From Oscillospiraceae bacterium (GTDB lineage: Bacteria > Bacillota > Clostridia > Oscillospirales > Ruminococcaceae): a stretch of 9,451 nucleotides of DNA. How positions within the stretch are numbered: the stretch's first letter is position 1; each line of letters opens with the position of its first letter. The notes under the pieces were generated by a model. That model saw nothing but the letters and a program-made list of their open reading frames with translations. It made no database searches and was not told the DNA's origin. A program made the translations under genes and the position numbers. The DNA is taken from assembly GCA_014858325.1 (NCBI GenBank), contig RKCM01000197.1, forward strand, positions 1 to 9,451, written 5' to 3'. Positions 1 through 6,318 of the stretch are shown here, in pieces.

Positions 1-106
1 GAGCGTTAAGACCGGCGGCTGCGGCGAGTGCCAGACTTCCTGCCAGTCCGCTTGCAAGACCTCCTGCGGCGTGGCTAACCAGCAGTGCGAGAACAGCAAT
101 AAGTAA
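1..106 (+). CDS. scfA: SCIFF ranthipeptide precursor (six cysteines in forty-five residues), 5' end cut by window
   Basis: The reading frame entering the window gives 34 whole codons from base 2 and stops at TAA 104-106. The visible part holds six cysteines spaced C-x2-C-x3-C-x3-C-x3-C-x6-C, including CGECQTSCQSACKTSC, which is the conserved core of the SCIFF family (small ribosomal peptides of about 45 residues found throughout Clostridia). About a dozen N-terminal residues, the start codon and the promoter lie outside the window. In this family a radical SAM enzyme joins a cysteine to a threonine by a thioether bond; the visible threonines beside cysteines (QTS and KTS) are candidate acceptors, but which one is used cannot be read from sequence. 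The maturase gene follows 60 bp downstream, which confirms the call. The biological role of SCIFF peptides is not settled; signalling has been proposed for related ranthipeptides. Confidence 0.93.
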   Translation, partial: SVKTGGCGECQTSCQSACKTSCGVANQQCENSNK

Positions 107-120
107 GTTTTGCAAACCCT

Positions 121-149
121 ATGCCGCCTTTGCCGGGCGGCATTTTTTT
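121..149 (+). terminator. Intrinsic (probably leaky) terminator between scfA and scfB
   Basis: A perfect 8-bp stem, ATGCCGCC (121-128) with GGCGGCAT (136-143), encloses a 7-nt loop and runs straight into a run of seven T (143-149). It starts 14 bp after the scfA stop. The scfB ribosome site begins only 8 nt after the T run, so there is little room for a separate promoter. Partial read-through is therefore the likely way scfB is expressed, leaving much more scfA message than scfB message. Confidence 0.8.
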
Positions 150-156
150 GTGGCAT

Positions 157-162
157 GGAGGT
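157..162 (+). promoter_or_regulatory. Ribosome binding site that fixes the scfB start
   Basis: GGAGGT lies 4 nt before ATG 167. Starts further upstream in the same frame would translate the terminator hairpin (base 110) or overlap this site (ATG 155), so 167 is the best start. Confidence 0.8.
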
Positions 163-166
163 AAAA

Positions 167-1618
167 ATGGTACATCAGTATCAACTCAACGGATATAACA
201 TCGTGCTGGATACCTGCAGCGGTTCGGTGCACGTGGTGGACGAAGTGGCGTATGACATCATCGCCCTCTACCCCGACCACAGCGCCGACGAGATCGTGTC
301 TGCCATGATGGAAAAATACGGCAGCCGCGAGGATGTGACGGAGGAGGACCTCCGCCAGTGCATCGCAGATGTGGCTGCTTTGAAAGAGGCCGGCAAGCTG
401 TGGAGCCCGGACGTCTACGAAAACATGGCGTTCGATTTCAAAAATCGGAACACCGTGGTCAAGGCACTCTGCCTCCACGTTGCCCATACCTGCAACCTCA
501 ACTGCTCCTATTGCTTTGCCTCGCAGGGCCGCTATCAGGGCGACCGGGCCCTCATGAGCTTTGAGGTGGGCAAGCGGGCCATGGATTTCCTCATCGAGAA
601 CAGCGGCTCCCGCCGCAATCTGGAAGTGGATTTCTTCGGCGGCGAGCCGCTGATGAACTTTGAGATGGTGAAAAAGCTGGTGGCCTACTGCCGCGAGCAG
701 GAGAAGATCCACAATAAGAACTTCCGCTTCACCATGACCACCAACGGCGTGCTCATCGACGACGATGTCATCGATTTCTGCAACAAGGAGTGCCACAACG
801 TGGTCCTCAGCCTGGATGGCCGCAAGGAAGTCAACGACCGCTTCCGCAAGGACTACACCGGCAAGGGCAGCTACGATACCATTGTGCCCAAGTTCCAGGA
901 GTTCGTGAAAAAGCGCGGTGACAAGAACTATTACATGCGGGGCACCTACACCCACTACAACACGGATTTCACCAACGACATCTTCCACATGGCGGACCTG
1001 GGCTTTACGGAGTTGAGCATGGAGCCGGTGGTCTCCAAGCCCGGCGATCCCAGCGCCCTGACGGAAGAGGACCTGCCCATCCTGAAGGAGCAGTACGAGA
1101 TCCTCGCCAAAGAAATGATCAAGCGCGACCGCGAGGGCCGGGGCTTTACCTTCTACCATTACATGATCGACCTCACCGGCGGCCCCTGCATCTACAAGCG
1201 CATTTCCGGCTGTGGCTCCGGCACCGAGTACATGGCCGTTACCCCCTGGGGCGATCTGTACCCCTGCCACCAGTTCGTGGGCGACCCCAAGTACCTCATG
1301 GGCGACATCTGGAAGGGCGTCACCAACACTGCCGTGCGGGATGAGTTCAAGCACTGCAACGCCTACGCCCGCGAGGAGTGCAAGAACTGCTGGGCCAAAC
1401 TCTATTGCTCCGGCGGCTGCGCGGCCAACTCCTACCACGCCACCGGCAGCATCACCGGCGTGTACGAGTACGGCTGCGAGCTGTTCAAGAAGCGGATGGA
1501 GTGCGCCATCATGATCAAGGTGGCCGAAAATCAGGAGCTGGCAGCGCAGGGCATCGAGGTGCCCATCGAGCTGGGCTCCACCTGCAACGCCTGCGCCGAC
1601 GGCGAGGCCTGCGACTAA
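167..1618 (+). CDS. scfB: Radical SAM/SPASM SCIFF peptide maturase (thioether-forming)
   Basis: 483 residues from ATG 167. It should convert the ScfA peptide into a thioether-crosslinked ranthipeptide in the cytoplasm using S-adenosylmethionine. Residues 1-85 resemble the small PqqD-like peptide-binding (RRE) domain. The radical SAM core follows, with the cluster motif C109-NLN-C113-SY-C116 and the SAM-contacting G158-GEP. The C-terminal SPASM region shows C349-x12-G-x4-C367, then C405-x2-C408-x5-C414-x3-C418, then C437, the standard ligand pattern for two auxiliary [4Fe-4S] clusters. A short tail carries three more cysteines (C473, C476, C482). Length and domain order match known SCIFF maturases such as clostridial CteB. 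The adjacent SCIFF gene makes the assignment strong. The stop codon TAA directly abuts the next start, so the downstream PLP enzyme is probably co-translated. What is inferred is the exact crosslink; what is seen is the motif set. Confidence 0.95.
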   Translation: MVHQYQLNGYNIVLDTCSGSVHVVDEVAYDIIALYPDHSADEIVSAMMEKYGSREDVTEEDLRQCIADVAALKEAGKLWSPDVYENMAFDFKNRNTVVKALCLHVAHTCNLNCSYCFASQGRYQGDRALMSFEVGKRAMDFLIENSGSRRNLEVDFFGGEPLMNFEMVKKLVAYCREQEKIHNKNFRFTMTTNGVLIDDDVIDFCNKECHNVVLSLDGRKEVNDRFRKDYTGKGSYDTIVPKFQEFVKKRGDKNYYMRGTYTHYNTDFTNDIFHMADLGFTELSMEPVVSKPGDPSALTEEDLPILKEQYEILAKEMIKRDREGRGFTFYHYMIDLTGGPCIYKRISGCGSGTEYMAVTPWGDLYPCHQFVGDPKYLMGDIWKGVTNTAVRDEFKHCNAYAREECKNCWAKLYCSGGCAANSYHATGSITGVYEYGCELFKKRMECAIMIKVAENQELAAQGIEVPIELGSTCNACADGEACD

Positions 1619-3028
1619 ATGAAGACGCCCATCGTGGACTTTGTGCGCCGGTACGCCGCTTCCGGCACCTCCCGCCTCCACATGCCCGGCCACAAGGGCT
1701 GCGGACCGCTGGGCTGTGAGCAATGGGACATCACCGAGATCCAGGGGGCCGATGAGCTTTACGAGGCCGAGGGCGTCATCGCCGAGAGCGAGGCCAACGC
1801 CACGGCCCTCTTTGGCACCGTGCACACCTACTACAGCACCGAGGGCTCGTCCCAGTGCATCCGGGCCATGCTGGCGCTGGCACTGCAAAGCGCAAAACCG
1901 ACCGGGCAGCGCCCGGTGCTTTGCGCGGCCCGCAACGCCCACAAAGCCCTGCTCTATGCCGCTGCTTTGCTGGATTTTGATATCCAGTGGCTCTGGCCCG
2001 CCGCCGATGCGGCAGAGGCCCTGTGCAGCTGCCCGGTCTCTCCCGCTGCGCTGGAAGCCGCGCTCACGGCAGGGGAGAGGGCGGGGCAGGCACCCTTTGC
2101 CGTCTACGTCACCAGCCCGGATTATCTGGGCGGCGTGCAGGATATCGCAGGCCTTGCCCGGGTCTGCACGGCCCACGGCCTGCCCCTGCTGGTGGACAAC
2201 GCCCACGGGGCCTACCTGCGCTTTCTGCCGGAGGATCGGCATCCTGTGGCGCTGGGCGCGGCCATCTGCTGCGATTCCGCCCACAAGACCCTCCCGGTGC
2301 TGACGGGCGGCGCTTACCTGCACCTGGGGCAGAATGCCCCCGTGCGGGACGAAGCTACGGTGCGCAATACGCTGAACCTCTTCGGCTCCACCAGCCCCTC
2401 CTATCTGATCCTGCAGTCGCTGGACGCAGCCAACGCCGCGCTGGCCGGGGAGTGGCCCCGGCAGCTGGCGGAGTGCTGCGCCGCGCTGGAAACACTCCGG
2501 CAGGCCCTCAACGCCTTTGCCCCCGGCTTTGCACGGGCGGGCAATGCGCCGGACCGGGAACCCCTCAAGCTGACGCTGGATGCGGCGGCGGTGGGGTACA
2601 CGGGCGGCGAGCTGGCACAGACGCTGCGCAGCCGTGCCATCGAGTGCGAGTATGCCGACCCCCGCTATGTCGTCCTGATGCCCACCCCGGCCAACCGCCC
2701 AGAGGACTTCGCCCGGCTGCGGGAGGCGCTGCTGTCCCTGCCCAAGCGCCCGCCGCTTGCCGTGCAGAGCGACGCGGCCCTCTTCCGGGCGCTGGCCAGT
2801 CAGCAGGCGCAAACGCCGCCCGGCTGCACCATCCGCGAGGCCATCTTTGCCCCGCAGGAGATGGTCCCGGCAAAGGATGCGGTGGGCCGCATCTGCGCCA
2901 TGCCCACCGTCTCCTGCCCGCCCGCCATCCCCATCACCGTCAGCGGCGAAGTCGTCACCCCCGCCGCCGTGCAGCTGATGGAGCGGTACGGCATCCAGAA
3001 GCTCTCGGTTCGGAAAGCCCTGAAATAA
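1619..3028 (+). CDS. PLP-dependent Orn/Lys/Arg decarboxylase-family protein
   Basis: 469 residues. The ATG follows the scfB stop with no gap (TAA then ATG) and has only a weak ribosome site, which suggests translational coupling. The N-terminus has the family motif LHMPGHKG (residues 20-27). A Ser/Gly-rich PLP-phosphate region lies near residues 70-80. V192-D193-N-A-H196-G carries the aspartate that contacts the PLP ring nitrogen and the stacking histidine, and D219-S-A-H222-K223 supplies the Schiff-base lysine. The C-terminal 80 residues fit the small C-terminal domain of the family, with the PP-x-IP-x4-GE pattern. The length is close to the ~480 residues of Gram-positive SpeA-type enzymes, and all key PLP residues are present, so it is probably active. 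Family members decarboxylate lysine, arginine or ornithine to polyamine precursors; the substrate here cannot be told. Whether it serves the ranthipeptide pathway or is only a neighbour is open. A bidirectional terminator follows the stop by 5 bp. Confidence 0.88.
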   Translation: MKTPIVDFVRRYAASGTSRLHMPGHKGCGPLGCEQWDITEIQGADELYEAEGVIAESEANATALFGTVHTYYSTEGSSQCIRAMLALALQSAKPTGQRPVLCAARNAHKALLYAAALLDFDIQWLWPAADAAEALCSCPVSPAALEAALTAGERAGQAPFAVYVTSPDYLGGVQDIAGLARVCTAHGLPLLVDNAHGAYLRFLPEDRHPVALGAAICCDSAHKTLPVLTGGAYLHLGQNAPVRDEATVRNTLNLFGSTSPSYLILQSLDAANAALAGEWPRQLAECCAALETLRQALNAFAPGFARAGNAPDREPLKLTLDAAAVGYTGGELAQTLRSRAIECEYADPRYVVLMPTPANRPEDFARLREALLSLPKRPPLAVQSDAALFRALASQQAQTPPGCTIREAIFAPQEMVPAKDAVGRICAMPTVSCPPAIPITVSGEVVTPAAVQLMERYGIQKLSVRKALK

Positions 3029-3033
3029 AAGCA

Positions 3034-3072
3034 AAAAACACCGCTGAAGCGCTATGCCTCAGCGGTGTTTTT
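3034..3072. terminator. Bidirectional intrinsic terminator between convergent operons
   Basis: A 14-bp perfect inverted repeat pairs 3034-3047 with 3059-3072. It has a CACCGCTGA/TCAGCGGTG core flanked by A5 on the left and T5 on the right, so either strand ends in a U run. The 11-nt loop (3048-3058) contains AGCGCT. It lies between the decarboxylase stop (3028, plus strand) and the copA stop (3089, minus strand) and should end both transcripts. Confidence 0.92.
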
Positions 3073-3088
3073 GCTGCATCGGAGATGC

Positions 3089-3298
3089 TTACTCGATGCC
3101 CAGGACCTTGTAATCCTGATCTTCGACGGCCTTCTTCAACTCTTCGATGTCTACGTTTTCAGTCAGGGTGACCACGGCGGTGCCGGCGGTGTGGCTGACC
3201 ACGGCCTCGCTGACAGCGGGCAGGGCCTCCAGAGCCTTCTTCACGCGGGCCTCACAGTGGCCGCACATCATCCCTTCAATGTGCATGGTTTTCTTCAT
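3089..3298 (-). CDS. Candidate free CopZ-like copper chaperone made from an internal in-frame start within copA
   Basis: Starting at ATG 3298 in the copA frame gives a complete 69-residue HMA protein beginning MKKTMHIEGMMCGHCEARV. Its size, its start and the MxCxxC copper site (C12, C15) fit stand-alone CopZ chaperones, which hand Cu(I) to CopA and CsoR. AGGAGG at 3312-3307 lies 8 nt before the ATG, close to ideal. The 52 bases just upstream (3299-3350) are about 65% A+T (34 of 52), unlike the GC-rich gene around them and like an intergenic ribosome-site region. It is seen that the site and ATG are present and in frame. It is inferred that ribosomes use them. The alternative is that the product exists only as the C-terminal domain of CopA. 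Confidence 0.5.
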   Translation of the reverse strand: MKKTMHIEGMMCGHCEARVKKALEALPAVSEAVVSHTAGTAVVTLTENVDIEELKKAVEDQDYKVLGIE

Positions 3299-5668
3299 CG
3301 TATTGTCCTCCTGATGAATGTTTTCATGATTTTCTTTATCTTCAACCGTTTCCTCGGCCACGGGGGCAGGGGAGGCGGCGGGAGCCGAAATGGGTTTGGC
3401 CTTGCGGTCGTGTTTGGTGCTGTGCAGGTCAAAGAGGTTCAGCCGCAGGGCATTGCTCACGACGCAGAAGCTGGATAGGCTCATGGCGGCGGCACCGAAC
3501 ATCGGGTTAAGGGTGAGCCCCAGCGGGATGAAGACGCCTGCTGCCAACGGGATGCCGATGACGTTGTAAATAAACGCCCAGAAGAGGTTTTCGTGGATGT
3601 TGCGCAGGGTGGCGCGGCTCAGCCGGATGGCGGCGGGTACATCGGAGAGCTTGGAGTTCATCAGCACCACGTCCGCTGCGTCAATGGCCACGTCGGTGCC
3701 TGCACCGATGGCGATGCCGATGTCGGCCCGGGTCAGGGCGGGAGCGTCGTTGATGCCGTCGCCCACCATGGCCACCTTGCCGCTTTCCTGCAGCCTGCGG
3801 ATGACGGCTTCCTTGCCGTCCGGCAAAACGCCCGCGATCACTTCGTCCACGCCCGCCTGCCTGCCGATGGCGTCGGCGGTGCGCTGGTTGTCGCCGGTGA
3901 GCATCACCACCCGGATGCCCATGCCCTGCAGCTCTCGGATGGCCCGGGGACTGTCCTCCTTGAGGGTGTCCGCCACGGCGATGACGCCCAGCAGACGGCC
4001 TGCCCCGCCAAAGAAGAGGGGCGTTTTGCCCTCGGCGGCTAGGCCTGCGGCGTCGGCCTGCAGGGCCTGCGGCACCGTGACCTTTGTTGCAATGAATGCA
4101 GCATTGCCGCCGAAGATCTCCATGCCGTCCAGTTTTGCCGTCAGGCCGTTGCCAGGCAGGGCAGCAAAGTCGGTCACATCGGGGGCGGCGACCGTCTCGG
4201 TCTCGGCATAGGCCCGCACGGCCTTGGCCAGCGGGTGCTCACTCTTTTGCTCCAGCGACGCCGCCAGCGTCAGCAGTTCGCTTTCGGAGACACCCTCGAC
4301 GGGGAGGATATCGGTGACCTTCGGCTCACCGCTGGTGATGGTGCCGGTCTTGTCCAGCGCCACGATCTGGGTGCGGCCGGCGGCCTCCAGCGAAGCGGCG
4401 GTCTTGAAGAGGATGCCGTTTTTGGCCCCCAGACCGTTGCCCACCATGATGGCCACGGGCGTGGCCAGACCCAGCGCACAGGGGCAGCTGATGACCAGCA
4501 CGGAGATGCCCCGGGCCAGCGCATAGCCCAGCTCATGGCCCAGCAGCAGCCAGACGAGGGTGGTGAGGACGGCGATGGAGATGACGGCGGGCACAAAAAA
4601 GCCCGATACCGTATCGGCGATCTTGGCAATGGGGGCTTTGGTGGCGGCAGCGTTGCTCACCATCTGGATGATCTGGGCCAGCGTGGTGTCCTCGCCCACG
4701 CGGGTGGCCTCGCACTTCAAAAAGCCGGACTGGTTGGTGGTGGCGGCGGAGACCTTGTCGCCCGCAGCCTTGTCCACCGGGATGCTCTCGCCGGTCAGGG
4801 CGCTCTCGTTCACGGCGCTGATGCCCTCCAGCACCCGGCCGTCCACGGGGATGTTCTCGCCCGGGCGGACAACGAAGACGTCGCCCTTCTGCACCTGCTC
4901 GATGGGCACCGTCACCTCCGCGCCCTCCCGCAGCAGGGTGGCGGTTTGGGGGGCCAGCTTCATCAGACTCTTCAGCGCGTCGGTGGTCCTGCCCTTGGAG
5001 CGGGCCTCCAGCATCTTGCCCACGGTGATGAGGGTCAAGATCATGGCGGCGGACTCAAAGTAGAACTCCATCATGTAGTGCATCACCAGCGCGTCGTTGC
5101 CGTCCAGCTGGGCACGGGTCATGGCAAAGAGGGCGTAGGTGCTCCACGCAAAGCTGGCCGAGGAGCCCAGCGCCACCAGCGTATCCATGTTGGGGGCCCC
5201 GTGGAGGAGACCCTTGAAGCCGTTGATGAAGAATTTCTGGTTGATGACCATGACGATGCCCGCCAGCAGCAGCTGGACGAGCCCCATGGCGATGTGGTTG
5301 CCGTCGAACCAGTGGGGCAGCGGCCAGCCCCACATCATGTGGCCCATGGAGAAGTACATCAGCACCAGCAGAAAGCCCAGCGAGGCGACCAGCCGCCGCT
5401 TGAGTTTGGGCGTTTCGTGGTCGGCCAATGCGTCCAGCGCAGCGCTGGGGCTGCTCTGCGCCGCGCCCGCCGCCTTGGGGCTGGCTCCGTAGCCAGCCTC
5501 CTGTACAGCCTTGACGATGGCCGCCGGGCTGGCCGTGCCCTCCACTCCCATGGAGTTGGTCAGCAGGCTCACCAAGCAGGCGGTGACGCCCGGCACCTGT
5601 TTGACGGCCTTTTCCACCCGGGCAGAGCAGGCCGCGCAGCTCATGCCCGTTACATTGTATTGTTCCAT
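3089..5668 (-). CDS. copA: Copper(I)-exporting P-type ATPase with N-terminal HMA and fused C-terminal CopZ-like domain
   Basis: 859 residues from ATG 5668, chosen because GGAGG lies 5 nt before it. It pumps Cu(I) out of the cytoplasm using ATP. Order of parts: N-terminal metal-binding HMA domain with G-M-S-C11-A-A-C14; a hydrophobic region consistent with eight membrane helices; actuator T292-G-E-S; the membrane copper motif C395-P-C397; phosphorylated aspartate D439-KTGT; nucleotide-binding H478-P479; hinge G636-DGIND641. Near the end come YN (in AFIYNVIG) and M-x2-SS (in AMSLSS), which with CPC mark the Cu(I)-specific P1B-1 class. Unusually, after the last helix there is a Pro/Ala/Glu-rich linker and then a second HMA domain (residues 791-859) with G-M-M-C802-G-H-C805, closely like a stand-alone CopZ. 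That module has its own ribosome site and ATG. The gene sits 38 bp downstream of csoR and is probably co-transcribed with it and induced by copper. Confidence 0.96.
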   Translation of the reverse strand: MEQYNVTGMSCAACSARVEKAVKQVPGVTACLVSLLTNSMGVEGTASPAAIVKAVQEAGYGASPKAAGAAQSSPSAALDALADHETPKLKRRLVASLGFLLVLMYFSMGHMMWGWPLPHWFDGNHIAMGLVQLLLAGIVMVINQKFFINGFKGLLHGAPNMDTLVALGSSASFAWSTYALFAMTRAQLDGNDALVMHYMMEFYFESAAMILTLITVGKMLEARSKGRTTDALKSLMKLAPQTATLLREGAEVTVPIEQVQKGDVFVVRPGENIPVDGRVLEGISAVNESALTGESIPVDKAAGDKVSAATTNQSGFLKCEATRVGEDTTLAQIIQMVSNAAATKAPIAKIADTVSGFFVPAVISIAVLTTLVWLLLGHELGYALARGISVLVISCPCALGLATPVAIMVGNGLGAKNGILFKTAASLEAAGRTQIVALDKTGTITSGEPKVTDILPVEGVSESELLTLAASLEQKSEHPLAKAVRAYAETETVAAPDVTDFAALPGNGLTAKLDGMEIFGGNAAFIATKVTVPQALQADAAGLAAEGKTPLFFGGAGRLLGVIAVADTLKEDSPRAIRELQGMGIRVVMLTGDNQRTADAIGRQAGVDEVIAGVLPDGKEAVIRRLQESGKVAMVGDGINDAPALTRADIGIAIGAGTDVAIDAADVVLMNSKLSDVPAAIRLSRATLRNIHENLFWAFIYNVIGIPLAAGVFIPLGLTLNPMFGAAAMSLSSFCVVSNALRLNLFDLHSTKHDRKAKPISAPAASPAPVAEETVEDKENHENIHQEDNTMKKTMHIEGMMCGHCEARVKKALEALPAVSEAVVSHTAGTAVVTLTENVDIEELKKAVEDQDYKVLGIE
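3307..3312 (-). promoter_or_regulatory. Internal ribosome binding site within copA
   Basis: The minus strand reads AGGAGG, a full Shine-Dalgarno match, with an 8-nt spacer to ATG 3298. It lies in the linker coding region of copA (the codons for the QED stretch), where no such signal is needed for the fusion itself. Confidence 0.6.
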
Positions 5669-5673
5669 TGTTG

Positions 5674-5678
5674 CCTCC
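5674..5678 (-). promoter_or_regulatory. Ribosome binding site that fixes the copA start
   Basis: GGAGG on the minus strand is 5 nt before ATG 5668. The frame stays open upstream to a GTG at 5710, but that would add 14 unrelated residues before the HMA domain and overlap the csoR stop, so 5668 is preferred. Confidence 0.8.
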
Positions 5679-5706
5679 GATGCCAATAGGGATGGAAAAA
5701 AACGCG

Positions 5707-6072
5707 TCACATCAGCTTATTCATGATCCACATGAACTCTTCCAGCTTTTCGGTGCCGCCGTTTTTCAGATCCTGCGCCACGCAGGTGCCCAGATGCTGT
5801 TCGATGAGCTCCCGGGTAAAGCCGTTCAGCGCACTCTTGGCGGCTGCCGCCTGCACCAGAACATCGGTGCAGTATGCGTCGTTTTCCACCATTTTGCGGA
5901 TGCCCCGGATCTGCCCCTCGATGCGGTTGAGCCGGTGGAGCAGAGCCTTCAGCTCCTCCGGGCTGCGGTCCCTGCGGCGGCAGCCGCATTCGTTGAGGGG
6001 GGCCGGGTTCGTATGTTCGTCTGCGGCCTCGGTGCAGTGGGGGCAGGCGGGCTGTTTCTGGATCTCCGACAT
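5707..6072 (-). CDS. csoR: CsoR-family copper-sensing repressor with cysteine-rich N-terminal extension
   Basis: 121 residues from ATG 6072, with AAGGGAG 8 nt upstream. It is a cytoplasmic all-helical DNA-binding repressor that lets go of its operator when it binds Cu(I). The core from about residue 36 shows the family run R47-LNRIEGQIRGI. The copper ligands are C68, H93 and C97, with the same spacing (25 and 4) as the Cys-His-Cys set of Mycobacterium tuberculosis CsoR, so copper rather than nickel or formaldehyde is the likely signal. The first 35 residues are an extension with C10-P-H-C13, H20 and C29-G-C31, which could bind metal as well; this is unusual for the family core and of unknown role. 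A 19-bp inverted repeat of the CsoR operator type lies 43 bp upstream of the start. copA follows after 38 bp, so the repressor very likely controls its own gene and copA. Confidence 0.95.
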   Translation of the reverse strand: MSEIQKQPACPHCTEAADEHTNPAPLNECGCRRRDRSPEELKALLHRLNRIEGQIRGIRKMVENDAYCTDVLVQAAAAKSALNGFTRELIEQHLGTCVAQDLKNGGTEKLEEFMWIMNKLM

Positions 6073-6115
6073 GAGAAAGTCTCCCTTCCAAGTTGGTTTG
6101 CATTCACTTTATTCT

Positions 6116-6134
6116 GATACCCCGTATGGGTATC
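6116..6134. promoter_or_regulatory. Probable CsoR operator
   Basis: GATACCCCGTATGGGTATC is an inverted repeat with perfect 7-bp arms (GATACCC/GGGTATC) and a 5-bp centre. It fits the known CsoR-type operator pattern of TACCC and GGGTA half sites around a short centre. It lies between the csoR promoter and the csoR start, where a bound repressor could block early elongation. Confidence 0.87.
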
Positions 6135-6149
6135 GCTCTCTACAACAGC

Positions 6150-6178
6150 ATTTTAACACAGTTTGTCCTATAAAACAA
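6150..6178 (-). promoter_or_regulatory. Sigma-A-type promoter for csoR-copA
   Basis: On the minus strand TTGTTT (6178-6173) and TAAAAT (6155-6150) are separated by exactly 17 bp, and a TG one base before the -10 makes it an extended -10. Transcription would start near 6143, giving a leader of about 70 nt that contains the operator. No better -35/-10 pair was found nearer the gene. Confidence 0.75.
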
Positions 6179-6220
6179 GTAGGGAATGGAATACAAACGT
6201 GAAAATTTTGTGAAAATAAG

Positions 6221-6274
6221 AAAACACAAAAGCAGAAACGGGAGCCCCTTTTCAGAGTGCTCCCGTTTCTGCTT
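6221..6274 (-). terminator. Intrinsic terminator of the gltB-gltD transcript
   Basis: A perfect stem of 16 bp pairs 6230-6245 with 6259-6274 around a 13-nt loop. Read on the minus strand, it is followed by a T-rich tract (TTTTGTGTTTTC). It starts about 45 bp after the gltD stop and ends before the csoR promoter, so the two minus-strand units are separate. The plus-strand side has only a weak T run. Confidence 0.88.
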
Positions 6275-6318
6275 GTTTAGGATAGGAAAGAGAATGGCTT
6301 AAATAGGGGAGAGGGCGC

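Noticed and set aside
110..166. An upstream extension of scfB by 19 codons.
   Set aside because: These codons lie in the terminator hairpin and its T run; the GGAGGT before ATG 167 gives a far better start.
119..3034. A 971-codon open frame on the minus strand opposite scfB and the decarboxylase.
   Set aside because: It has no recognisable domain, is rich in Gly/Ala/His/Val from GC-rich codon positions, and lies fully antisense to two genes with clear motifs. It is a shadow of GC-rich codon bias.
4235..5689. A 484-codon plus-strand open frame, and shorter ones, opposite copA.
   Set aside because: The translation is Gly/His/Gln/Arg-rich with no domain, and the copA frame on the other strand has every P-type ATPase motif.
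5669..5710. An upstream GTG start for copA at 5710.
   Set aside because: It would overlap the csoR stop and add residues unlike the HMA domain; ATG 5668 has GGAGG at good spacing.
6153..6176. A possible divergent plus-strand promoter (TTAACA and TATAAA).
   Set aside because: The spacing is only about 10 bp and there is no plus-strand gene downstream.
6186..6302. A 38-codon plus-strand reading frame in the csoR-gltD gap.
   Set aside because: It runs through the terminator stem and the csoR promoter region, and the only purine-rich stretch (AGGGA) touches the ATG with no spacer. A chance frame.
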